Shown here: piece after piece, positions 40,783 through 49,836 of the stretch | How the letters are laid out: the number at the start of each line of letters is the position of its first letter | Position numbering within the stretch: position 1 is the stretch's first letter | Position numbers and translations under genes: made by a program | The notes under the pieces: model-generated | What the model was told of the DNA's origin: nothing | The model's input: only the letters and a program-made list of their open reading frames with translations | The model's database searches: none | DNA from: Arthrobacter cavernae | GTDB lineage: Bacteria > Actinomycetota > Actinomycetes > Actinomycetales > Micrococcaceae | Assembly: GCF_017368795.1 (NCBI RefSeq) | Contig: NZ_JAFNLL010000004.1 | Coordinates: 1 to 64,000 of the forward strand | DNA length: 64,000 nt | Reading direction: 5' to 3'

Positions 40783-41762
40783 TTGTTCGCATCGGCACGC
40801 GTGCCAGCAAGCTCGCGCTGACCCAGACGCAGCAGACCGCGGACCAGCTCGCCGCGATCGGCGGCTTCCCCGTGGAACTCGTGCGCATCACCACTGAGGG
40901 CGACGTCAAGACCGGCTCCCTGTCCCAGATGGGCGGCACCGGAGTGTTCGTCGCCGCACTGCGTGACGCCCTGCTGGCGAACACCTGCGATGTGGCCGTG
41001 CACTCGCTCAAGGATCTCCCCGTGGGCGCGGCACCGGGACTCACCATCGCCGCGACGCCCAAGCGCGTGGACGTCCGCGACGTGCTGTGCGCCCGCGACG
41101 GACTGAGGCTGGCAGACCTGCCGCAGGGCGCCAAGGTCGGCACCGGCTCGCCGCGGCGCGCCGCCCAGCTGCGCGCCGCCCGCCCGGACCTTGATGTCGT
41201 GGACATCCGCGGCAACGTGGACACCCGTTTGGGCCGTGTGCCCGGACTGCCCGGCAACGCGGCTGACGCGCCCGGCGACCTCGACGCCGTCGTGCTGGCC
41301 GCCGCCGGCTTGGAACGCATTAGCCGGCTGGACGCCGTGAGCGAATTCTTCGAAACGGACGTCATGCTGCCCGCACCGGGGCAGGGCTCCCTGGCCATCG
41401 AATGTCGCACGGGCGACGCCCCGCCGCAGGCCGGCTCCACCGAAGGCTCGCACGGCGTTCTGGCGCAGGCCCTGGCCGCGCTGGACGACAACGACACCCG
41501 CCTTGCCGTCACCGCCGAGCGTGCCGTGCTGGCCCGCCTCGAGGCCGGCTGCGCCGCCCCGGTAGGTGCCCACGCCTACCGCAAGGGCAGCATGCTGTAC
41601 CTCGAAGCCGCGGTATGCGCCGTGGACGGCACCAAGACGGTGCGCGAAAAGAAGGCCACCGACGGGCTCACCGAGGTCGGTGCCACGCTGCTCGGCATCG
41701 AGGTGGCCGAGCTCCTGCTCGCGGCCGGCGCCGCGGAGATCGCGGACCTTGCAGCATCCTGA
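40779..41762 (+). CDS. hemC: Porphobilinogen deaminase (hydroxymethylbilane synthase) HemC
   Basis: HemC polymerises four porphobilinogens to hydroxymethylbilane. The 327-residue protein begins IVRIGTRASKLALTQTQQTADQL. It contains HSLKDLPVG, GSPRRAAQLRAARPDLDVVDIRGNVDTRL with the substrate-binding arginines, and the dipyrromethane-cofactor Cys258 in RLEAGCAAPVGAHA. The GTG start overlaps the hemH stop by 4 bases. hemD begins within its last codons. An internal stretch TGDAPPQAGSTEG is slightly longer than in the classical enzyme. Confidence 0.95.
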   Translation: MIVRIGTRASKLALTQTQQTADQLAAIGGFPVELVRITTEGDVKTGSLSQMGGTGVFVAALRDALLANTCDVAVHSLKDLPVGAAPGLTIAATPKRVDVRDVLCARDGLRLADLPQGAKVGTGSPRRAAQLRAARPDLDVVDIRGNVDTRLGRVPGLPGNAADAPGDLDAVVLAAAGLERISRLDAVSEFFETDVMLPAPGQGSLAIECRTGDAPPQAGSTEGSHGVLAQALAALDDNDTRLAVTAERAVLARLEAGCAAPVGAHAYRKGSMLYLEAAVCAVDGTKTVREKKATDGLTEVGATLLGIEVAELLLAAGAAEIADLAAS

Positions 41763-42624
41763 TGCCCCGGCCGGGGTTCTGGAGGGTCGGCGCGTCCTGA
41801 TCACCCGGAGCGCCGACCGCGCCCGGCCGCTGGCCTCGCTGCTCAGCAGCCTGGGCGCGGAACCGCTGCTCCTGCCGCTCATCGACTTCGAGCGGGCCGC
41901 GGACCAGCCAGCCCTGGATACGGCGCTGGATTCGCTGGCGGCGGGGGCCTTCGACTGGCTCGTCGTCAGCAGCATCACCACGGTTCGCGTCCTTGTGGAG
42001 AAGGCCGCCGAGCGCGGGACAACACCGGCCAAGCTGGTGCCGGCCGGAACCCGTGTGGCCACCATCGGGCCGTCTTCGCGGCGGATCCTTGAGGCCGTGG
42101 GCATCCCCGTGGCCCTTGCCCCGATGGACATCCAATCCGCCGAAGGGCTCGTGGACCTCTGGACGGCCGCACTGGAGCGCGTGCTGCTGCCGCAGGCCGA
42201 CATTGCAGCTCCTTCTTTGCGCGACGGCCTGGCCGCCAAGGGCGCCGCGGTCACCGACGTCGTGGCCTACCACACCGTGGACTTCCCGGCCCGGGACGGA
42301 CTGCGCCTGGACGCGGAACTGCCGTCCGCCGTCGGGGTCTCCAACCATGCCGCTCCCCGGCAGCTGAGTCCCTCGCAGACCCGCGGCGAGCTCGACGCCG
42401 GGACGATCGACGCCGTCGTGGCCGCCTCGCCGAGCGCCGCGCGGCGCATCGCCGCGACCCTCCTGCCGCTGGGAGATTGCCGCTTCATCGCCATCGGGCG
42501 CCCGACGGCGGCAGAAGCTGCCGTACTCGGCATCCCGGTGGCCGCCACTGCCCAAGTCCCCACGCCGGACGGCATCGTTGCCGCCCTGGGCACCGTATTC
42601 GCCAACGAAGGGAACATCCGATGA
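41749..42624 (+). CDS. hemD: Uroporphyrinogen-III synthase HemD
   Basis: HemD closes and inverts ring D of hydroxymethylbilane to uroporphyrinogen III. The 291-residue product has the weakly conserved HemD pattern: [83 protein letters not shown] and [15 protein letters not shown]. No ATG or GTG exists at a suitable place. TTG at 41749, with GGAG 10 bases upstream and overlapping the end of hemC by 14 bases, is the best start. The open frame reaches back to 41566 inside hemC. Its stop overlaps hemB as ATGA. Confidence 0.88.
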   Translation: MQHPDAPAGVLEGRRVLITRSADRARPLASLLSSLGAEPLLLPLIDFERAADQPALDTALDSLAAGAFDWLVVSSITTVRVLVEKAAERGTTPAKLVPAGTRVATIGPSSRRILEAVGIPVALAPMDIQSAEGLVDLWTAALERVLLPQADIAAPSLRDGLAAKGAAVTDVVAYHTVDFPARDGLRLDAELPSAVGVSNHAAPRQLSPSQTRGELDAGTIDAVVAASPSAARRIAATLLPLGDCRFIAIGRPTAAEAAVLGIPVAATAQVPTPDGIVAALGTVFANEGNIR

Positions 42625-43601
42625 GCTTTCCGAACCACCGCCCGCGCCGCCTCCGCACCACACCCGCCATGCGCCGGCTCACCGCGGAATACCGCCTGGC
42701 GCCTGCGGACCTGATCCTGCCGGCTTTCATCCGCGAAGGCCTCAGCGAGCCCTCGCCCATCACCTCCATGCCAGGAGTCGTCCAGCACACCACCGATTCG
42801 CTCAAGCGCGCCGCAGCGGAAGCCGTGGAACTCGGCGTCGGCGGCATCATGCTCTTCGGCGTCCCGGCAGTCCGGGATGCCCGCGGCACTGCCTCCCTGG
42901 ACCCTGACGGCGTCCTCAACAAGGCCATCCGCGACGTCCGCGCCGAGGTGGGCGATGACCTGGTCATCATGGGCGACGTCTGCCTGGACGAGTTCACCGA
43001 CCACGGCCACTGCGGCGTCCTGGATGCCGACGGCTACGTGGACAACGACGCCACGCTGGAGATCTACGGCCAGATGGCCGTGGCCCAGGCCGACGCCGGC
43101 GCCCATGTGCTGGGGCCTTCCGGCATGATGGACGGCCAGATCGCCATGATCCGCCAGGCCCTCGAGGAGTCCGGCCACAAGAACACCGCCATCCTGGCCT
43201 ACGCAGCCAAATACGCCTCGGCCTTCTATGGCCCCTTCCGCGAAGCCGTGGACTCCCAGCTCAAGGGCGACCGCCGCACCTACCAGATGGACGCCGCCAA
43301 CCGCCGCGAAGCCATCCTTGAGGTGGAACTGGACCTCGAGGAAGGCGCGGACATGGTAATGGTCAAGCCGGCCATGAGCTACCTGGACATCTTGGCCGAC
43401 GTCGCCGCCATGAGCCCGGTCCCGGTCTCGGCGTACCAGATTTCCGGCGAATACGCGATGATCGAAGCGGCCGCCGCCAACGGCTGGATCGACCGCCGGG
43501 GAGCCATCATGGAGTCCGTCCTCGGCATCAAGCGGGCCGGCGCCAACACCGTGCTGACGTACTGGGCCTCGGAGCTGGCGGGCTGGCTGAAGGAGTCCTG
43601 A
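42621..43601 (+). CDS. hemB: Delta-aminolevulinic acid dehydratase (porphobilinogen synthase) HemB
   Basis: HemB condenses two 5-aminolevulinates to porphobilinogen. The 326-residue TIM barrel has the active-site lysines Lys197 ([15 protein letters not shown]) and Lys249 ([12 protein letters not shown]). The metal loop is [12 protein letters not shown]: Cys121 and Cys131 remain, but the middle zinc Cys is Asp123, so it is not the full three-Cys zinc type. ATG at 42621 overlaps the hemD stop. An LLM-class oxidoreductase and then hemL follow on the same strand. Confidence 0.95.
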   Translation: MSFPNHRPRRLRTTPAMRRLTAEYRLAPADLILPAFIREGLSEPSPITSMPGVVQHTTDSLKRAAAEAVELGVGGIMLFGVPAVRDARGTASLDPDGVLNKAIRDVRAEVGDDLVIMGDVCLDEFTDHGHCGVLDADGYVDNDATLEIYGQMAVAQADAGAHVLGPSGMMDGQIAMIRQALEESGHKNTAILAYAAKYASAFYGPFREAVDSQLKGDRRTYQMDAANRREAILEVELDLEEGADMVMVKPAMSYLDILADVAAMSPVPVSAYQISGEYAMIEAAAANGWIDRRGAIMESVLGIKRAGANTVLTYWASELAGWLKES

Positions 43602-43638
43602 GCCACCCGGGAATGTTTCAGAACACCCCGCGGTTTGT

Positions 43639-44751
43639 ATGCGTATGCATGAAAATAGCGAGCCTTCCGTGACCAGTCCCTCAACCGCTGGCAACCCCAC
43701 CGCCCCCGTCCCCGCGGACACCATCCTCCTTGGCGTCAGCACCTTCGGCGACGTCGACCTGGCTGCCGACGGCGCCCCCAAGCACCACGCCCAGGTGCTG
43801 CGCCAGGTGGTGGAACAGGCCAAGGTTGCCGACGCCGTGGGCCTCCACTCCTTCGGCGTGGGGGAGCACCACCGCAAGGACTTCGCCGTCAGCGCACCGG
43901 AAGTGGTGCTCGCGGCCATCGCCTCGGCCACGGAGAACATCCGGCTCGGCAGCGCCGTCACGGTCCTGAGCTCGGACGATCCCGTCCGCGTCTTCCAGCG
44001 CTTCGCCACGCTCGACGCCGTCTCCAACGGCCGCGCCGAAGTGATTCTGGGCCGGGGTTCCTTCACCGAGTCCTTCCCGCTCTTCGGCTATGACCTGGGC
44101 GACTACGACGTCCTGTTCGAGGAGAAGCTGGACATTTATGACCGCGTGCGGTCCCAGAACCCGGTGAACTGGGCCGGCCGCACCCGGGCGTCGCTTCGGG
44201 GCCAGATGGTGTACCCGCACGTGGAAGGCCGCCTGCTTCCCACCTGGATTGGGGTCGGCGGTTCGCCCCAGTCCGTGGTCCGCACCGCTTCGTATGGTTA
44301 CCCGATGGTGCTGGCGATCATCGGCGGCGAGCCCGAGCGCTTCCGCCCCTATGCCGACCTTTACCGGCGCACCCTGGCCGAGAAGGGCCACGAGCCGCAG
44401 GCGCTGTCCGTGCATTCGCCGGGCTACGTGGCCGAAACCGACGAGCAGGCCCTCGAGGAGTACTACCCGCATTGGCTCGCCACACGAAACAAGATCGGCG
44501 CGGAACGCGGCTGGGGCCCGGCCGGGCGCGGCGAGTTCGAAGCCGCCGCGGACGAGGACGGCGCACTGTTCATCGGCTCCCCGGAAACCGTGGCGGCAAA
44601 GATCGTCCGGCTCAAGGGCACCCTCGGTGCGGACCGCTTCGAAATGAAGTACAGCAGCGGCACGCTCCCGCACGAAAACATGCTGCGCTCCATCGAGCTG
44701 TTCGGCTCCAAGGTGGCGCCCCGGGTTGCGGACATGCTCGCGGATGGCTGA
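43639..44751 (+). CDS. LLM-class flavin-dependent oxidoreductase (luciferase-like)
   Basis: A 370-residue F420- or FMN-dependent oxidoreductase of the bacterial luciferase-like superfamily: LLGVSTFGDVD, VGLHSFGVGEHHRKDFAVSAPEVVLAAIA, GSAVTVLSSDDPVRVFQRFATLDAVSNGRAEVILGRGSFTESFPLFG, TWIGVGGSPQSVVRTASYGYPMVLAIIGG. The substrate is unknown; relatives include alkane and nitrilotriacetate monooxygenases. It sits between hemB and hemL, with 37 and 88 bases of spacing, so co-transcription with the heme genes is possible but not shown. Starts at 43645 (ATG) or 43669 (GTG) are alternatives to 43639. Confidence 0.88.
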   Translation: MRMHENSEPSVTSPSTAGNPTAPVPADTILLGVSTFGDVDLAADGAPKHHAQVLRQVVEQAKVADAVGLHSFGVGEHHRKDFAVSAPEVVLAAIASATENIRLGSAVTVLSSDDPVRVFQRFATLDAVSNGRAEVILGRGSFTESFPLFGYDLGDYDVLFEEKLDIYDRVRSQNPVNWAGRTRASLRGQMVYPHVEGRLLPTWIGVGGSPQSVVRTASYGYPMVLAIIGGEPERFRPYADLYRRTLAEKGHEPQALSVHSPGYVAETDEQALEEYYPHWLATRNKIGAERGWGPAGRGEFEAAADEDGALFIGSPETVAAKIVRLKGTLGADRFEMKYSSGTLPHENMLRSIELFGSKVAPRVADMLADG

Positions 44752-44786
44752 CTGAGGCGGCCGGACGCGGCTGGCGCCCGCGTTGC

Positions 44787-44812
44787 GGCGTCCGGCGCGG
44801 GCGCCGGACGCC
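44787..44812 (+). promoter_or_regulatory. Strong hairpin 27 bases upstream of hemL
   Basis: 12-bp perfect arms GGCGTCCGGCGC (44787-44798) and GCGCCGGACGCC (44801-44812) separated by 2 bases. There is no T-run. It could end the LLM transcript or modulate hemL. Confidence 0.6.
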
Positions 44813-44827
44813 ACCGTGGCGGGATGG

Positions 44828-44833
44828 GAGAAT
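44828..44833 (+). promoter_or_regulatory. Possible -10 box of hemL (leaderless)
   Basis: GAGAAT, 6 bases before the ATG at 44840. The AGGGG between is one base from the ATG. Confidence 0.3.
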
Positions 44834-44839
44834 AGGGGC

Positions 44840-46147
44840 ATGACTCGTTCCGATGCCCTCTTCGCCCATGCCCAGACCCTGATGCCCGGTGGCGTCAACT
44901 CGCCCGTCCGCGCCTTCGGTTCCGTTGGTGGGACGCCGAGATTCATGGTCTCCGCCAAGGGCGCGTACCTGACGGACGCCGACGGCAAGGAATACGTCGA
45001 CCTGGTCTGCTCCTGGGGTCCCGCGCTCCTGGGCCACGCCCACCCGGCAGTGCTCGACGCCGTGCACGCCGCCGTGGACCGCGGCCTTTCCTTCGGTGCC
45101 TCCACGCCGGATGAAGCCAACCTTGCTGCCCTGGTCCTGGAACGCGTCTCCGCCGTCGAGCGGCTGCGCATGGTGTCCACGGGCACCGAGGCCACCATGA
45201 CCGCGGTGCGCCTCGCCCGCGGCTTCACGGGCCGCAACCTGATCGTCAAGTTCGCTGGCTGCTACCACGGCCACCTGGACGGCCTGCTCGCCGCTGCCGG
45301 CTCCGGCCTCGCGACCCTGGCCCTGCCCGGTTCCGCCGGCGTCACCGAGGCGACCGCCGCAGAAACCCTCGTGCTTCCCTACAACGACCTCGCCGCCGTC
45401 GAGGCCGCCTTCGCCGCGCACGGCAGCAAGATCGCTGCCGTCATCACCGAAGCCGCCCCCGCCAACATGGGCGTGGTCACGCCGGGCGAAGGCTTCAATG
45501 CCGGGCTGTCCCGCATCACCAAGGAACACGGCGCGCTGCTCATCCTGGACGAGGTCCTCACCGGCTTCCGCACCGGCTACTCCGGCTACTGGGGCCTCAC
45601 CGGCCGCCAGGAAGGCTGGGCGCCGGACCTGCTCACCTTCGGCAAGGTCATCGGCGGCGGAATGCCGACGGCGGCCCTCGGCGGCCGCGCCGACGTCATG
45701 GACTACCTCGCCCCGCTCGGCCCGGTCTACCAGGCCGGTACCCTGTCCGGTAACCCGGTGGCCATGGCCGCCGGCGTCGCCACCCTGACCCACGCGACGC
45801 CCGAGGTGTACTCCTTCGTGGACGCCCGCTCCCTGGAACTGTCTGCAGCCCTTTCCTCGGCCCTGGACGCCGCGGGCGTGGACCACTCCATCCAGCGCGC
45901 GGGCAACCTGTTCTCCGTGGCCTTCGGCACCTCCGCCAACGGCGTGCACAACTACGACGACGCCCAGGCCCAGGAGACCTTCCGCTACGCGCCGTTCTTC
46001 CACTCCATGCTGGACGCCGGCGTCTACCTGCCGCCGTCGGTCTTCGAAGCGTGGTTCCTCTCCGCTGCGCATGACGACGCCGCCATGAACCGGATCTTCG
46101 AGGCCCTGCCGGCAGCAGCCCGGGCGGCCGCCGCAGCCAAGGCGTAG
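44840..46147 (+). CDS. hemL: Glutamate-1-semialdehyde 2,1-aminomutase HemL
   Basis: HemL, a PLP enzyme, converts glutamate-1-semialdehyde to 5-aminolevulinate, the step after HemA. The 435-residue class III aminotransferase fold shows [17 protein letters not shown] at the N-terminus, [41 protein letters not shown] and the PLP Lys269 in [13 protein letters not shown]. The upstream open frame begins at 44783, but ATG at 44840 gives the usual [18 protein letters not shown]. It is the last gene of the heme run, followed by a long terminator hairpin. Confidence 0.96.
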   Translation: MTRSDALFAHAQTLMPGGVNSPVRAFGSVGGTPRFMVSAKGAYLTDADGKEYVDLVCSWGPALLGHAHPAVLDAVHAAVDRGLSFGASTPDEANLAALVLERVSAVERLRMVSTGTEATMTAVRLARGFTGRNLIVKFAGCYHGHLDGLLAAAGSGLATLALPGSAGVTEATAAETLVLPYNDLAAVEAAFAAHGSKIAAVITEAAPANMGVVTPGEGFNAGLSRITKEHGALLILDEVLTGFRTGYSGYWGLTGRQEGWAPDLLTFGKVIGGGMPTAALGGRADVMDYLAPLGPVYQAGTLSGNPVAMAAGVATLTHATPEVYSFVDARSLELSAALSSALDAAGVDHSIQRAGNLFSVAFGTSANGVHNYDDAQAQETFRYAPFFHSMLDAGVYLPPSVFEAWFLSAAHDDAAMNRIFEALPAAARAAAAAKA

Positions 46148-46170
46148 TCCTTCGGCTACTCCTTAAGTAG

Positions 46171-46237
46171 GAAATCCCCGGCCTCCGGACGATTCAACCC
46201 CCTATGTGGGGTGAAAGTCCGGGAGCCGGGGATTTTC
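46171..46237. terminator. Long bidirectional terminator hairpin, hemL / importer
   Basis: GAAATCCCCGGC at 46171 pairs with GCCGGGGATTTTC at 46224-46236. Inner stems CTCCGGAC/GTCCGGGAG and ACCCC/GGGGT extend it. T-runs occur on both strands, between convergent genes. Confidence 0.85.
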
Positions 46238-46261
46238 CGTAGCTGGGTCCGGGCGGTGCGC

Positions 46262-46999
46262 TTACAGGACGTCCGAGAGGAAGCCCTTCAGCCGATCGGT
46301 CCGGGGATCCGTGAACAGCTGTTCCGGAGGGCCCGTCTCCACCACCACGCCGCCGTCCATGAAGGTGACGGTGTCGGAAACGTTCCGCGAGAAGCCCATC
46401 TCGTGGGTCACCACCACCATGGTCATGCCGCCCTTGGCGAGATCGGCCATGAGGGCCAGGACGCCCTTGACGAGCTCGGGGTCGAGGGCTGAGGTGGCTT
46501 CGTCGAAGAACATGACCTCAGGCTTCATGGCCAGTGCGCGGGCGATCGCCACACGCTGCTGCTGTCCGCCGGAGAGGTTGCTCGGCCGGGCTTCGGCCTT
46601 GTGCTTGAGGCCCACGAGGTCCAGCTGTGTCAGGGCCTCGGCGTGCGCCTGATCCTTGGGCATCTTGCGCAGTTTCCGCAGCGCCAGGGCAACGTTCTCT
46701 ACGACTGTCTTGTGCGGGAAGAGGTTGAACTGCTGGAACACCATGCCGATGCGCTGGCGGAGCTCGTCCGGGTTGTCCTGGAGGACCGAACGGCCGTCCA
46801 GCAGGATGTCGCCCCGTTGGGGTTCGATCAGGCGGTTCATCACGCGCAGCAGCGTTGACTTGCCCGAGCCGGAGGGGCCGATCACGGAGGCCGTGGTGCC
46901 CTTCTCGACGTGCAGGTCGATGCCGCGCAGCACGTGGTTGCTGCCGAAGGACAAATGGATGTTCTTGGCGGTCAGGGTTCCTGAGGTGAATTCGCTCAT
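46262..46999 (-). CDS. Polar amino-acid ABC transporter ATPase
   Basis: A 245-residue GlnQ-type ATPase. Walker [13 protein letters not shown]-loop [16 protein letters not shown], signature LSGGQQQR, Walker [15 protein letters not shown] (Glu-Ala in place of Glu-Pro) and switch VVTHEMGF are present. Its ATG overlaps the permease stop as ATGA. It is the third gene of the unit binding protein - permease - ATPase. The substrate class is polar amino acids by family; cystine, glutamine or histidine cannot be separated. Confidence 0.92.
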   Translation of the reverse strand: MSEFTSGTLTAKNIHLSFGSNHVLRGIDLHVEKGTTASVIGPSGSGKSTLLRVMNRLIEPQRGDILLDGRSVLQDNPDELRQRIGMVFQQFNLFPHKTVVENVALALRKLRKMPKDQAHAEALTQLDLVGLKHKAEARPSNLSGGQQQRVAIARALAMKPEVMFFDEATSALDPELVKGVLALMADLAKGGMTMVVVTHEMGFSRNVSDTVTFMDGGVVVETGPPEQLFTDPRTDRLKGFLSDVL

Positions 47000-47760
47000 G
47001 CCTGGGCTCCCTTTCCAACGACGGCGGCCAGCTCGTCCGGTTCTTTCTTCTCCGGACGGCCGGTGCGCAGCCGGTTGTCGATGAAGTTCACCAGATGGGT
47101 CAACGGAATGGTCAGCACCAGGTACAGCGCGGCGGCGGCGATCAGCGGGGAGAGATTCCCCGAGTTGGCCGCGGCGTCGTTTCCGATGCGGAAGATTTCC
47201 CGCTGGCTGGAGAGCAGCCCGAGCAGGTAGATCAGGGACGAGTCCTTGATCAGGGAAATGAACTGGTTCACCAACGCCGGGAGGACCCTGCGGATGCCCT
47301 GCGGGATGACCACCAGGCGCATCGAGGCAGAATATCCGAAGCCCAGGGCCCGGGAGGCTTCAAGCTGGCCCTTTTCCACGCTCTGGATGCCGGAACGGAA
47401 GATCTCGCCGATGTACGCGGCGGCCATCAGCGTCAGCGCCAGGATGCCCAGCGGGAACGGGTTGGTGGACCCGGTCAGCTGGCGGACGATGGGGCCCAGC
47501 CCGATGCCGATCAGCAGGATGGTGACGATGGCCGGGACGCCGCGGAAGACGTCCGTGTAGATCCTGGAGAGCCACCGCAGCACGGGGTTGCGCGAGATGG
47601 CCATGACAGCCAGGACCATGCCCAGGATGCACCCGAGCACGCCCGAGGACACCGCCAGGAGCAGGGTGTTGGGCAGACCGACAGTGAGCATGGACGGCAC
47701 GACGGCGCCCATGGCCTCCCAGTCAAAGAAGGTCTTGATCAGTTGCTCGAGTGCATCCAT
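46996..47760 (-). CDS. Polar amino-acid ABC transporter permease
   Basis: A 254-residue single-gene permease that probably forms a homodimer, since only one permease gene is present. [28 protein letters not shown] and [24 protein letters not shown] are the family signature. The EAA loop is [29 protein letters not shown]. About five transmembrane helices and a charged C-terminus ([17 protein letters not shown]) are present. It starts 3 bases after the binding-protein stop and overlaps the ATPase gene. Confidence 0.92.
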   Translation of the reverse strand: MDALEQLIKTFFDWEAMGAVVPSMLTVGLPNTLLLAVSSGVLGCILGMVLAVMAISRNPVLRWLSRIYTDVFRGVPAIVTILLIGIGLGPIVRQLTGSTNPFPLGILALTLMAAAYIGEIFRSGIQSVEKGQLEASRALGFGYSASMRLVVIPQGIRRVLPALVNQFISLIKDSSLIYLLGLLSSQREIFRIGNDAAANSGNLSPLIAAAALYLVLTIPLTHLVNFIDNRLRTGRPEKKEPDELAAVVGKGAQA

Positions 47761-47763
47761 GGA

Positions 47764-48699
47764 CTAGGACTTCGGGACGGTGACGGCCTTGGAACCCGGG
47801 GACCACGTGGCCGGGGTCTCGCGGGTGGGGTACCACTCCTTGGTCAGCTTGGACCAGGTTCCATCGGCGATGACGGCATCCAGGCCGGAGTTCAGGGCAT
47901 CGACGAGGGCCTGGTTCTTCGAGCTCACGGCGTAGGCGGTGAAGTTCTGCGTGTTGACCACGGACTCTGCGATGACCGTTCCGTCGCCTTCCTTGACCTG
48001 GCCCGTGGCCTGCTGGGACGGGGCTACCCAGGCGTCAACCTGGCCGTTCTTCAGGTTGGCGTAGGCGGTGTTGTAGTCCTCGAAGCGGACCGGCTCGATC
48101 TGGAGCGTGTTGGTGACGTAGTCGTCCTGGACGGTGCCCTGGACCACGGCAATGCGGGTGTCCTTGGTGAGGTCCTTGAAGCCCTTGACAGCTGCGTCAG
48201 TCTTGGCCACTACCGCCATGTAGCCGAAGTCGTAGCCGTTGGTGAAGGCAACGGTCTTACGGCGGGCGTCCGTGGTGGAAATGGAGGAAGATCCGATGTC
48301 GAACTGCGTGTTCTGGACCTGGGAGAGCAGCGAGGCAAAGCCGGTCGCCTTGAACTCCACCTTGAGGTCAAGCTTTGCGGCGATGGCGCGCAGGAGCTCG
48401 TTGTCGTAGCCGGTGAACTTGCCGTCCTTGTCGATGAAGATGTTCGGCGGGGCGTCCGAGAGCGTGCCCACCGTGATGGTGCCGGGGGTGATCAGGCCGA
48501 GAGCGGCCTTGTCGATCTTGTCCAGTGCCGTAACGTCCTTGGTGGTGTACTTGTCCAGCGTCTGCTGGTCGCTGCCCTCAAGCGCGTTCGTCGGCGAGGA
48601 GCTGCCGGTGCTGGCGGTGCCGCCGCAGGCGGCCAGGGAAACAACCAGGGCTGCGGCCACGGGAACGGCAGAGAGCCACTTCAGGGCTTTGATTTTCAT
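47764..48699 (-). CDS. Polar amino-acid ABC transporter substrate-binding lipoprotein
   Basis: A 311-residue receptor. MKIKALKWLSAVPVAAALVVSLAACGG is a lipoprotein signal with lipobox LAAC. The type 3 binding fold follows: ITVGTLSDAPPNIFIDKDGKFTGYDNELLRAIAAKLDLKVEF, FDIGSSSISTTDARRKTVAFTNGYDFGYMAVV. The ATG at 48699 is preceded by GAAAGTGA; the frame is open to 48792 without support. First gene of the importer unit. The ligand cannot be told from the sequence. Confidence 0.9.
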   Translation of the reverse strand: MKIKALKWLSAVPVAAALVVSLAACGGTASTGSSSPTNALEGSDQQTLDKYTTKDVTALDKIDKAALGLITPGTITVGTLSDAPPNIFIDKDGKFTGYDNELLRAIAAKLDLKVEFKATGFASLLSQVQNTQFDIGSSSISTTDARRKTVAFTNGYDFGYMAVVAKTDAAVKGFKDLTKDTRIAVVQGTVQDDYVTNTLQIEPVRFEDYNTAYANLKNGQVDAWVAPSQQATGQVKEGDGTVIAESVVNTQNFTAYAVSSKNQALVDALNSGLDAVIADGTWSKLTKEWYPTRETPATWSPGSKAVTVPKS

Positions 48700-49008
48700 C
48701 AAGCAATCACTTTCATAGAGGGTCACGAAGACGTATCGCAGTGGGCGGGGAACACGGCAGCGAATGGTGCTGGCTGCCTTATCAGACTTCAACCCGCGAA
48801 CTTAATTATGTCACTAGCCCGGAATTGTCCGGTGAGTCGAAGGAATGAGTGGCATTCCGCGAGACCGCCGAACAATACGTGCGAAATCGGTGACTTCCTG
48901 ACCGCGAGTTTCGATGAAGGGCAGATGACCGAAATCCTCGCCTGAGAACCATGACACAAGCGCTTTTCCCGCGGGATGTGAGATGTGTCGCAGAAAAGTG
49001 ATGCCGTC
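48700..49008 (-). promoter_or_regulatory. 309-base region upstream of the binding-protein gene
   Basis: No gene is supported here. The minus strand holds TGACATAAT, an extended -10-like element (CATAAT at 48805-48810), predicting a leader of about 100 bases. The upstream part holds the end of the exonuclease transcription unit; no clear terminator hairpin or known riboswitch was seen. Confidence 0.35.
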
Positions 49009-49719
49009 CTAGAAGTCGTTGCGTCCTGCATCTTCCGGCGGAAGTACCGGCCACTCGCCCTCGACGATGGCCGCCGGCTTGCTCCGGCGCAGGTACTGCT
49101 GGAAGTCGGCCGCCTGCGACGCCGCCCAGTCAACCTGCAGTTGGTGGAGTTTGGCTGCCGGCATCTGGAGCTTGGGGAACTTGCCTGCCATGGCGCCCAG
49201 GACGCGAAGCGTGGCCAGTGCGTCGGCGCCGGAGGTGTGGGCCTTGTCCAGGTCCACGCCGTATTCCTCGCACAGCGCAGTCAGCGTGCGCTTGCCCTTG
49301 CGGTAGCGGTCCACCTGCTTGTTCATGATGTAGGGATCCAGCACGGGGAAGCGGCTCAGCTGCGGCACCCCGTAGCGGGCGGATTCCGCGGCCAGGACGG
49401 TGAAGTCGTAGCTGGCGTTGAAGGCGATGACCGGGACCTGCGTGTCGAACAGCCTCTGCAGGACAGTGGCAAGCTCACGCGTGACCTCGGCTGCGGGACG
49501 GCCTTCGGCACGGGCCTTCTCGGTGGTCACGCCGTGGACATCGCTGGCGTCCACAGGGATCTCGACGCCGGGATCGGCCAGCCACTCGTGGGCCTCGATG
49601 ACGTCGCCGTGGGCGTCCACCACCGTGACGGAGGCCGTGACGATCCGGGCCGAGCGGGAGTTGCGTCCGGTGGTTTCGAGGTCGAACGCTGCGCGGGGGA
49701 GGGTGTTCCAGGAGCTCAT
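49009..49719 (-). CDS. DEDDh 3'-5' exonuclease (DNA polymerase III epsilon-like)
   Basis: A 236-residue exonuclease-domain protein. ExoI AAFDLETTGRN gives Asp13 and Glu15, ExoII FNASYDFTVL gives Asp105, and ExoIII HTSGADALATL gives His161 and Asp166, so the full DEDDh set is present. The fold is of the DnaQ family. The protein is stand-alone, without polymerase, BRCT or GIY-YIG domains. The C-terminal 50 residues (QMPAAKLHQLQVDWAASQAADFQQYLRR) are a helical extension seen in actinobacterial members. ATG at 49719 has a TAGCGT box 6 bases upstream. It is divergent from the alkyltransferase-like gene. Confidence 0.9.
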   Translation of the reverse strand: MSSWNTLPRAAFDLETTGRNSRSARIVTASVTVVDAHGDVIEAHEWLADPGVEIPVDASDVHGVTTEKARAEGRPAAEVTRELATVLQRLFDTQVPVIAFNASYDFTVLAAESARYGVPQLSRFPVLDPYIMNKQVDRYRKGKRTLTALCEEYGVDLDKAHTSGADALATLRVLGAMAGKFPKLQMPAAKLHQLQVDWAASQAADFQQYLRRSKPAAIVEGEWPVLPPEDAGRNDF

Positions 49720-49725
49720 GCCACA

Positions 49726-49731
49726 ACGCTA
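49726..49731 (-). promoter_or_regulatory. Putative -10 box of the exonuclease gene (leaderless)
   Basis: TAGCGT on the minus strand, 6 bases before the ATG at 49719. Confidence 0.5.
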
Positions 49732-49824
49732 CCGGCTGCCTCCGACAGTATTGGCCGCCGCGCCATCGGCTGTGACGCACGCGGCACCAGGGCGTGCGAC
49801 GGCGGCGCTGCACGTGCCTGCCGA

Positions 49825-49830
49825 TACGCT
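49825..49830 (+). promoter_or_regulatory. Putative -10 box of the ATL-adnA-adnB operon (leaderless)
   Basis: TACGCT, 6 bases before the ATG at 49837. No ribosome site. It is the only promoter candidate for the 7.4-kb operon. Confidence 0.5.
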
Positions 49831-49836
49831 GGTTCC

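Noticed and set aside
48806..49054. Small minus-strand frames in the gap before the binding-protein gene
   Set aside because: Biased composition, no ribosome site and no family resemblance; the region looks like promoter and leader.
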